Assembly: GCF_017545445.1 (NCBI RefSeq)
Contig: NZ_JAFWOM010000059.1
Span: forward strand, 1 to 64,000
Reading direction: 5' to 3'
Length of the DNA stretch: 64,000 nt
From: Fibrobacter sp.
GTDB taxonomy: Bacteria > Fibrobacterota > Fibrobacteria > Fibrobacterales > Fibrobacteraceae
Shown in pieces: positions 16,621-23,525 of this stretch (positions are counted from its first letter, which is position 1; each line of letters begins with the position of its first letter). A model generated the notes under the pieces. The model saw only the letters and a program-made list of their open reading frames with translations. It was not told the DNA's origin and ran no database searches. The translations under genes and the position numbers were made by a program.

Positions 16621-18918
16621 ATGGGATTGTTTAGTAAAGTGGCAAAATCCGCCGTTGTTGTTGCTGCGTTTGCCGCTGTAAATAGCGTTGCCGTGACGGT
16701 CAATAACCCGATTATGTATGTCGATAGTCCGGACCCGTCAATTGTCCGTGTCGATGATGCTTATTACATGGTGACGACTACGATGCATTTTGCACCGGGC
16801 GTGCCTGTTTTCAAGAGCACGGATTTGGCGCAGTGGCGTACGGTAGGGTATGCTTACCAGACTCTTTCGAACGGTAATAACATCAGCTTGAATGGCGGCC
16901 AGGACGCTTACGGCAAGGGCTCGTGGGCATCGAGCATCCGCTATCACAAGGGATTCTTCTATGTATTGACTCCGTCTTACACGACGAATAGAACGCATTT
17001 GTACAAAACCGCCGATGTCGAAAATGGCCCGTGGTCCGAAGTGCAGCTCCCGTTCTATCACGACCCGTCGCTGTTCTTTGACGATGATGGCACCGTATGG
17101 GTGTTCTACGGCAGCGGCGACCAGATTAGCTACGTACAGCTCAACGATGACGCTAGCGGCGTGAAGGCAGGCGGCAAGAGCGGTAAACTCGGCGGCGTGA
17201 GCGTGAACCAGGTGACTGGCACCAGCAATTACTATGTGCAGCAGGAAGGTTCGCACATGGAAAAAGTCAATGGCGAATACTACTTGTTCACGATTTCTTG
17301 GCCAGCGGGCAAGAGCCGTAGCGAAATTGTGTATCGTTCCAAGAACCTGCTCTCGGGATTTAGCGGAAGATATTTCTTGTCCGATAACGGTGTTGCGCAG
17401 GGTGGCATTTTCGATACGCCGGATGGCAAGTGGTATGCCCTCTTGTTCCGCGATTCCGGCCCGGTTGGACGTATGTCGCACTTGGTCCCGATGGAATGGA
17501 AGGACGGTTGGCCGGTTCCGACGAGTGGTTCCAAGGCTCCTGCGACGATTGACTTGCCGGAATCTCCGCTCCCGGGCTACGGCATGGTGACTTCTGACGA
17601 TTTTGATTCCGACGTGCTTCCGCTCGAATGGCAATGGAACCACAACCCGGATAATAAGAACTGGTCCTTGACGGCAAATCCGGGATTCTTGCGCATTACC
17701 ACGGGCCGTACCGATAGCCGCATTGTCAACGCGAAGAACACGCTCACGCAGCGTTCCTTTGGCCCCAAGAGCTCCGGCAGAACGCTTGTCGATGGCAAGG
17801 GCATGAAGGATGGCGACATGGCGGGCCTCGTTGCATTGCAAGATGACAAGGGCTTTGTCGCTCTCGCAAAAGACGGTGGCAGCTACAAGGTGGTGATGTA
17901 CAGCGGAAACAAGGATCGCGAGAGTCTTGTCAAAAGCGAAAATCTTTCGGACTCCAAAGTTTATCTGCGAATCGATTTTGACCTGCCCATTGACCGCGGT
18001 ACTGCATATTTCTACTACAGCACCGATGGCAACACTTGGAATAAGATTGGTAATGACGTAAAGCTTAATTACGACCTCCACATGTTCGTGGGTGTACGCT
18101 GGGGCCTCTTCAACTTTGCGACAAAGACTGCGGGCGGTTATGCAGACTTTGACTGGTTCAAGGTCGGTACCGACTACAAGGATGAAATTTATCTGGGCGG
18201 TACGCAGGACACGACTCCTCCGACTCCGTACAAAGACGTTGCCGCCAAGATTCCTGGCAAGGTCGAAGCGGAAAATTACGATGTGGGCAAGTCGAACCGT
18301 GCCTACTACGATTCCGATGGCGACAACCAGGGCAAGGCCTACCGCGAGGATCCAGTCGATATCGTACAGCTCGATTCTGCCGATAAGTCCAAGGGCTATG
18401 CAATTGGCTACACGGCTGAAGGCGAATGGTTACGTTATACGGTGAATGTCGCCGAAACGGGCTCTTACGAAGTGAAAGTGAACATGGCGACTCCTTCTGA
18501 AAAAGCGGGCGTGAAACTCTACATTGACGGCAAGGCGGTTACGGATGATATCATTGCTGAGCAGAACGGTGAAAATGACTGGTCCACTTATTCAGTAGTT
18601 TCGGCGAAGACTAAGGAAATCGAAAAAGGCGAACATGCCCTTAAAGTGGAAATCGTGGGCAACAACGTGAACGTCGATTGGCTGGAGTTCTGCAAGGATA
18701 AATGCGAAACGACTTCGTTGAAAGACTTGCGTTACGGCATGGACGCTTCAAAAACGTACGGAGTCTATAGCTTGAACGGTGTGTTCATCGGTCGCGTCGA
18801 TGCATCGAACAACTTTGATGTGCGTGCAAAGGTGAATTCGCTTGTGAAGCAGAGCGGTGTCTATTTCGTGAAATCGCTTACCAACGGACACACCCACCGC
18901 GTCTCCGTGACAAAGTAA
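16621..18918 (+). CDS. GH43 beta-xylosidase/alpha-L-arabinofuranosidase with concanavalin-like, CBM6 and basic C-terminal domains
   Basis: A secreted 765-residue glycosidase. The ATG at 16621 has an AAGGAG site; an in-frame TTG 18 nt upstream would bury that site and is rejected. A signal peptide (about 1-25) leads into a five-bladed propeller (about 26-310). The GH43 catalytic base lies in SPDPS (Asp38), a second Asp in HDPSLFFDDDG, and the acid probably in QEGSHMEKVNGEYY. Residues about 319-520 match the beta-xylosidase C-terminal concanavalin-like domain (SDDFDSDVLPLEWQWNHNP), typical of exo-acting xylosidase/arabinosidases. CBM6 follows (about 538-691), then the basic C-terminal domain (GVYSLNGVFIG, GVYFVKS). 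It probably releases xylose or arabinose from arabinoxylan. Confidence 0.85.
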   Translation: MGLFSKVAKSAVVVAAFAAVNSVAVTVNNPIMYVDSPDPSIVRVDDAYYMVTTTMHFAPGVPVFKSTDLAQWRTVGYAYQTLSNGNNISLNGGQDAYGKGSWASSIRYHKGFFYVLTPSYTTNRTHLYKTADVENGPWSEVQLPFYHDPSLFFDDDGTVWVFYGSGDQISYVQLNDDASGVKAGGKSGKLGGVSVNQVTGTSNYYVQQEGSHMEKVNGEYYLFTISWPAGKSRSEIVYRSKNLLSGFSGRYFLSDNGVAQGGIFDTPDGKWYALLFRDSGPVGRMSHLVPMEWKDGWPVPTSGSKAPATIDLPESPLPGYGMVTSDDFDSDVLPLEWQWNHNPDNKNWSLTANPGFLRITTGRTDSRIVNAKNTLTQRSFGPKSSGRTLVDGKGMKDGDMAGLVALQDDKGFVALAKDGGSYKVVMYSGNKDRESLVKSENLSDSKVYLRIDFDLPIDRGTAYFYYSTDGNTWNKIGNDVKLNYDLHMFVGVRWGLFNFATKTAGGYADFDWFKVGTDYKDEIYLGGTQDTTPPTPYKDVAAKIPGKVEAENYDVGKSNRAYYDSDGDNQGKAYREDPVDIVQLDSADKSKGYAIGYTAEGEWLRYTVNVAETGSYEVKVNMATPSEKAGVKLYIDGKAVTDDIIAEQNGENDWSTYSVVSAKTKEIEKGEHALKVEIVGNNVNVDWLEFCKDKCETTSLKDLRYGMDASKTYGVYSLNGVFIGRVDASNNFDVRAKVNSLVKQSGVYFVKSLTNGHTHRVSVTK

Positions 18919-18946
18919 TTTATTCATATCATTCCTCCTCATCTCG

Positions 18947-18976
18947 GCCCCCGTTATGGGGGCTTCTTTTGTTTTG
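18947..18976 (+). terminator. Intrinsic terminator after GH43
   Basis: GCCCCC pairs with GGGGGC around GTTAT, followed by TTCTTTTGTTTT. Confidence 0.85.
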
Positions 18977-19099
18977 GACAACTTCTTCCATTGTCAAAAA
19001 TGCAATGAAAAATATTTGACGGTATGTAATAACGCTCCTGCCGAAAGGTATTTTCTAATTGGGTGAATGTGGGAAATTTCCCTCAAGGAGTATAAGGGT

Positions 19100-20599
19100 A
19101 TGTTTGGAAAAATATTCAAGGCGCGTTGCGTTCTTTCGCTTGCTGTTTTAGCGAGTTTCGCGACATCTTCTTTTGCAGATAACATTAATGTAAACGGCAC
19201 GAACCGTACCATGAACGTGTATGCCCCGAAGAATATCGAAAAGGGCCGTCCGTTGATTATCCAGATGCACGGCATGAATCAGGATGCCCCGTATCAGCAG
19301 AACGCCGCCAAGTGGGAGCCGATTGCCGATACGGCCCGCTTTGTGGTCGTGTTTCCGAACGGTCAAAATAAGGCTTGGGACATCGGTGGCGACAAGGACA
19401 TCAATTTCATCAAGGCCATCATCAACGAGATGTACAACAAGTACGGCATCGACAAGAATCGTGTTTATGTTTCGGGATTCTCGATGGGTGGCATGATGAG
19501 CTACCATGTTGCAAACAAGATGGGCGACCAGATTGCGGCTATTGCCCCTGTTTCTGGTGGCGGTGGGGTGAACTCGCCTAAGCGTGCGATGCCGATTATG
19601 CATACGCACGGCACGACCGACGACGTGGTGAATTACAACAGTACCGTGAATACCCTCAAGGGCTGGGTTTCTGCGCAAAAATGTTCTTCAAGTTCCAAAG
19701 TCACAAAGCCGTATCCATCAAGCAAGCCAGGCTCTGCGGCCTCTCTCGAAGTCTGGAGCGGCTGCAAGGATAACGTCGAAGTCCGTTTGCTCACGATTGC
19801 AGGCAAGGGCCACTGGTATTCCATGGACGAGGCGGTCAGTGTCAACACGAGTGTTGAAATTTGGAACTTTGTCAAGAACTATTCGCTGGACGGTTCCTCG
19901 CTTCCGCCGCCGATTGTGGTGCCGACCGACCGCGATAGCATTTTCAATGGCGGCTTCGATTCTACCGACGTGGCGTGGACTTTGCAGACTCACGGTAGCG
20001 CCGCTGCTACAGGAGATGTGAAAAATGGCAAGTATGAACTCGACATTTCTGCCGTCGGTACGGAGAATTACCAAGTGCAGGTGATCCAGCATGACTTGCA
20101 TTTAGAGAAAAATCAATGGTACGAAGTGAGTTTTGACGCGAGTGCGAATGGCACGCGCACGCTCGAAGTGAACGTGGAGCAGCACACCGATCCGTGGGCA
20201 AGCTACCTCAAGGAAAAATTGAATTTCGAAATTGGCAAGGAGTCTAAGAACTTCAAGTTTAATTTCCAAATGACTGCCGCGACCGATAAGGATTCCCGCC
20301 TGAGTTTCAATGCAGGTTCTTCGACGGGGACGTTGTATTTGGATAACGTAAAATTGAAAAAGATTGCGGAACCTGCCGATGCAGACAAGACTGGGCTTGT
20401 TGCCGCCCCGTTGCATCTTAAATCGGCAAGCGGCAAGTACGGTGTCTATAACCTCGCGGGCAAGCGAATCGGATTTGTTGAAATTATTGAAAATGACGTG
20501 CCGAATCTGCAAAGAACGTTGCAAAATGCAGGGTTTGGCAAGGGCGTTTATATTCTGCGGTGCCAAAATCGCTCATTAATGGTTCCTGTTGCGAGATAA
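19100..20599 (+). CDS. Secreted CE1-like esterase with CBM4/9-type and basic C-terminal domains
   Basis: A 499-residue secreted enzyme. The ATG at 19100 has GGAG 9 nt upstream; an earlier in-frame ATG lacks a site. After the signal peptide (about 1-26) comes an alpha/beta-hydrolase domain of the PHB-depolymerase/feruloyl-esterase kind (about 27-265). It has HGMNQ near the oxyanion region, GFSMGGM (Ser128), GTTDDVV (Asp) and GKGHWY (His). Residues about 277-422 match a CBM4/9 carbohydrate-binding fold (FNGGFDS ... LDNVKLKK). The last 60 residues are the basic C-terminal domain (GVYNLAGKRIG, GVYILRC). Its domain order, with catalysis first, is the reverse of the two minus-strand CE1 genes. It probably cleaves feruloyl or acetyl groups from hemicellulose. 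Confidence 0.8.
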   Translation: MFGKIFKARCVLSLAVLASFATSSFADNINVNGTNRTMNVYAPKNIEKGRPLIIQMHGMNQDAPYQQNAAKWEPIADTARFVVVFPNGQNKAWDIGGDKDINFIKAIINEMYNKYGIDKNRVYVSGFSMGGMMSYHVANKMGDQIAAIAPVSGGGGVNSPKRAMPIMHTHGTTDDVVNYNSTVNTLKGWVSAQKCSSSSKVTKPYPSSKPGSAASLEVWSGCKDNVEVRLLTIAGKGHWYSMDEAVSVNTSVEIWNFVKNYSLDGSSLPPPIVVPTDRDSIFNGGFDSTDVAWTLQTHGSAAATGDVKNGKYELDISAVGTENYQVQVIQHDLHLEKNQWYEVSFDASANGTRTLEVNVEQHTDPWASYLKEKLNFEIGKESKNFKFNFQMTAATDKDSRLSFNAGSSTGTLYLDNVKLKKIAEPADADKTGLVAAPLHLKSASGKYGVYNLAGKRIGFVEIIENDVPNLQRTLQNAGFGKGVYILRCQNRSLMVPVAR

Positions 20600-20623
20600 A
20601 GTTTACGTCTCTCTCTAATCAAA

Positions 20624-20653
20624 GAGCGTCTCTTGAAAAGGGGACGCTTTTTT
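20624..20653 (+). terminator. Intrinsic terminator after the CE1 gene
   Basis: AGCGTCTC pairs with GGGGACGCT around TTGAAAA, followed by six T. Confidence 0.8.
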
Positions 20654-20915
20654 ACATAGAAGATATTGAAGAAACAACGGATTTGACATCTCCTATAAAA
20701 TACTGCAATGAAGAATATTTGAATACGGGCAATTTGCTAAAGTCACTGTTTTCTAACGATGCTGCAAATTTTTTGAGGTAATCGGTGAAATTGGTGGCAA
20801 TTGTCATCAAATTTTTGTTGAGTTCGACCCATTCCTTTTTATCGATGGTGCATTGACATTCGATATCAGATTGCTGAACGACTACCGCTTTGGTAAAATC
20901 AAAGCCGTATTTCAT
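20652..20915 (-). CDS. Possible small hypothetical protein
   Basis: An 87-residue frame on the minus strand, mostly polar with a CQC pair near residue 20 and no signal peptide. It fills most of an otherwise empty gap between two convergently placed terminators/repeats. There is no ribosome-binding site, and the start codon lies inside a perfect inverted repeat (20904-20933). No family is recognised. The frame may be real, a decayed gene or chance. Confidence 0.3.
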   Translation of the reverse strand: MKYGFDFTKAVVVQQSDIECQCTIDKKEWVELNKNLMTIATNFTDYLKKFAASLENSDFSKLPVFKYSSLQYFIGDVKSVVSSISSM

Positions 20916-20933
20916 ATAAATACGAAATACGGC
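20904..20933. repeat. Perfect 10-bp inverted repeat
   Basis: GCCGTATTTC and GAAATACGGC are separated by 10 nt. It overlaps the putative start of the small minus-strand frame and lies about 240 nt before the GH27 gene. It may be a hairpin or an operator. Confidence 0.6.
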
Positions 20934-21061
20934 TCATCTTAGACCTTTCTTTTTTATCTTAGGTGGATTGGCCTGCCACCCTGTCATCAAAAAATAATAT
21001 ACAAAAATTATGTAGAAAAGCCAATATGCTCGGTTTCTTTTCGGATTTGCTCAGTAGTTTT

Positions 21062-21078
21062 TTATCCATCATGGATAA
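21062..21078 (+). promoter_or_regulatory. Perfect palindrome TTATCCATCATGGATAA upstream of GH27
   Basis: A 17-bp perfect palindrome about 100 nt before the GH27 start codon. The half-site ATGGATAA recurs upstream of other enzymes of this cluster, so this is the best candidate for a full operator. Confidence 0.5.
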
Positions 21079-21174
21079 TATGTCAAGGGAAACGTAATTC
21101 TTGGTGTGTTTGTTATGCTTTTGGGGGAGTATTTTTAGGTTGGGGGATAGTAATACCCAGGAACAGGAGTGCTT

Positions 21175-23067
21175 ATGTTTGGTTTGAAGAAAAAAGACGG
21201 TTGCAAACTTGGTGTGTTGGCAACTTTGGCTTTGGCAGGTTTGGCGGGCTCGGCTTTTGCGAGCGCCGATACTTTGGTGCTTACGCCCCCGCTGGGATGG
21301 AACAGCTGGAACGTATTCCACGAAAATATCAACGAAAAGCAGATTCAGGAAATTGCCGATGCCATGGTATCTTCGGGTTTGAGAGATGCGGGCTACGTGT
21401 TCCTGAACCTCGATGATAACTGGATGGATACCAAGCGCGATGCCCAGGGCAACCTCCAGAACAACCCTAAAACATTCCCCAGCGGCATGAAGGCCATTGC
21501 CGACTATGTGCATAAGAAAGGTTTGAAGTTCGGCCTTTACGGCGACCGCGGTAAGCGTACCTGCCACCATTACAACAGCAAGTGGGATAGCCAGAGCGGT
21601 TCCAATGGTCACGAAGAACAGGATGCCAAGAAGCTCGCCGAATGGGGTGTTGACTACTGGAAGTACGATAACTGCGATTCTGATCCGAATACTCAGGAAA
21701 AAGATTACACTGCTATGTCCAAGGCCCTCCGCAATTCTGGACGCGATATCGTGTTCAGCATTTGCATGTGGGAATACAAGGAGTGGATGCCAAAAATTGC
21801 GAACCTCTGGCGTACCACTTTCGATATCGGACCCGAATGGATTTCTACCTCCTGGTACCGCGGCGTCTATGAAATTATCGATGCCAACAACAAGTATTGG
21901 CAAATTGCAAAGCCTGGCCATTGGAACGATCCGGACATGCTCGAAGTGGGCAACCGTGGACTCTCTTATGAAGAACAACGTTCGCAGATGACGATGTGGT
22001 CCATCATGGCGGCCCCCATCATGATCAGTTCCGACGTACGCAACATGAGCAACGAGACCAAGGAACTTTATCTGAACAAGGATATGATTGCCATCAACCA
22101 GGACTCTCTTGGCGTTCAGGGCCACCGCATTTCTGACAAGCAAGGCAAGCAGGTTTGGACTAAACCCTTGAAGAATGGCGATATTGCCGTGGCGCTCCTC
22201 AATAATAACGGCTCTACCCAGACTGTTGAATGCGATTTTAAAGATATTGGCGTAGAAGGCGAAGTCGAAGTTCGCGATGCATGGAAAAAGAAGGACTTGG
22301 GACCGGTTTCCCGCGTGTCTATCGAACTCCCGGCTCACGGCTCTGCACTGCTCCGTTTGATTCTCAAGCCTGTTCCTCGCGAACCGTTCAAGGGTAAGGC
22401 ACTCGCCATTCCGGGAAAAATCGAAGTGGAAGACTTTGACATTAATGGCGTGGGTGAGGGCAACACCACCTACAACGAGCTGGATACTGAAAACCATGGT
22501 GATTCTGACTACCGCAAGGGTACTGGCGTTGACTTGTACAAGAAGGCTACTGGTGTGATTGTCGGTTACAACCAGGCTGGTGAATGGCTCGAATACACTG
22601 TGAATGTTGCCGAGACTGGAAAATATACTATGAAGGCCGCTGTGGCATCGGGCGGTACGACAGGAAGCTTTAAGCTCTCTATGGACGGTAAGGACATTAC
22701 CGAAGAAATTGCAGTTCCTGCTGCAGCCGAGGGCGAAAACAACTTTGACGAATACAACGAGGTCGAGGCCAAAGTGGAATTGACTAAAGGTGAACACATC
22801 CTCCGCTTTACTGTAACCGGCGACTGGATGGACATCGACTGGATTGAATTCTCTGATGAAAAGACGGGACTTGCCAAAACTCGCTTGACGATGCCTGAAT
22901 CCGTAAATACGTACAACGTGTTCAGTGCAACCGGTAAGCATCTCGGACGTGTGAATTTGAATGGCGCAAGCATGGTTCAGGCTCTTGAAAATGCAGGCTA
23001 CGCTCGTGGAATTTATATGGTACGTTCTGTCGAGGGAAAACAAATCCATCGCGTGAACGTGCGATAA
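21175..23067 (+). CDS. GH27 alpha-galactosidase with CBM6 and basic C-terminal domain
   Basis: A secreted 630-residue enzyme. The ATG at 21175 has CAGGAG 5 nt upstream. After a signal peptide (about 1-28) the GH27 barrel begins with PPLGWNSWN and NLDDNWM. The nucleophile is Asp165 in YWKYDNC, and the acid/base lies in WNDPDML (about 250-256). GH27 enzymes remove alpha-galactose, for example from galactomannan or xyloglucan-type side chains, or beta-L-arabinopyranose. The usual YSDAG loop after the first strands reads YGDRG here, so specificity may differ. A beta-sandwich (about 320-400) is followed by CBM6 (about 408-562) and the basic C-terminal domain (NVFSATGKHLG, GIYMVRS). It is a single gene with its own terminator. 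Confidence 0.85.
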   Translation: MFGLKKKDGCKLGVLATLALAGLAGSAFASADTLVLTPPLGWNSWNVFHENINEKQIQEIADAMVSSGLRDAGYVFLNLDDNWMDTKRDAQGNLQNNPKTFPSGMKAIADYVHKKGLKFGLYGDRGKRTCHHYNSKWDSQSGSNGHEEQDAKKLAEWGVDYWKYDNCDSDPNTQEKDYTAMSKALRNSGRDIVFSICMWEYKEWMPKIANLWRTTFDIGPEWISTSWYRGVYEIIDANNKYWQIAKPGHWNDPDMLEVGNRGLSYEEQRSQMTMWSIMAAPIMISSDVRNMSNETKELYLNKDMIAINQDSLGVQGHRISDKQGKQVWTKPLKNGDIAVALLNNNGSTQTVECDFKDIGVEGEVEVRDAWKKKDLGPVSRVSIELPAHGSALLRLILKPVPREPFKGKALAIPGKIEVEDFDINGVGEGNTTYNELDTENHGDSDYRKGTGVDLYKKATGVIVGYNQAGEWLEYTVNVAETGKYTMKAAVASGGTTGSFKLSMDGKDITEEIAVPAAAEGENNFDEYNEVEAKVELTKGEHILRFTVTGDWMDIDWIEFSDEKTGLAKTRLTMPESVNTYNVFSATGKHLGRVNLNGASMVQALENAGYARGIYMVRSVEGKQIHRVNVR

Positions 23068-23158
23068 CGTGTAGTTCTGTCGATTTGGCTGAAGTCGTCC
23101 TTCCGCGCTTTGGCTTGTTGTGAATCGATATTCTGAATTCTCCTCTCACATTCAAAAT

Positions 23159-23186
23159 GCCTCGCCCCCCGGCGAGGTATTTTTTT
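23159..23186 (+). terminator. Intrinsic terminator after GH27
   Basis: CCTCGCC pairs perfectly with GGCGAGG around CCCC, followed by TATTTTTTT. Confidence 0.9.
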
Positions 23187-23214
23187 GCATTCCGGCAAAA
23201 CCGGTGACTACAAG

Positions 23215-23408
23215 ACATAACTGGATCCTTCCTCCCTTCGGTCGTCAGGATGACGCTTCCATCTTCTAACCGCCTACTTGTAAATTCGCTACGCTCATTT
23301 ACCAAATACTAGGCTCGGAAATGTCGGTGCGAGCTCCGCCGCTTCTCTCGCCTTACGTATTTGTCCTACTGCCTACTGTTTACTAACCACCAACCACTAA
23401 CCACTATC
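23215..23408. repeat. Composite intergenic repeat (about 190 bp)
   Basis: It begins with GGATCCTTCCTCCCTTCGG and GTCAGGATGAC (inverse of the GTCATCCTGA element). It then repeats the order of the patch at 14530: TTCGCTACGCTCA, TACCAAAT, GTATTTGTCCTACTG, and TTTACTAACCACCAACCACTAACCACT units. An ATGGATAAA motif follows at 23412. There is no gene in 23187-23525. Confidence 0.55.
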
Positions 23409-23525
23409 CCCATGGATAAACAGTCCACAATGTTTTAATTCTAACACGTTAAAATACCCCATTTTAAGAATAATTTTAGAGTGTTGTTAGGGTGAACTAT
23501 CAATAGTTATTAAGTGAGGCTAGGT

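Noticed and set aside
20560..20781. 73-codon plus-strand frame after the CE1 gene
   Set aside because: It starts inside the CE1 gene and passes through that gene's terminator.
20959..23049. 696-codon open frame antisense to the GH27 gene
   Set aside because: An antisense shadow over the conserved GH27, CBM6 and C-terminal domains.
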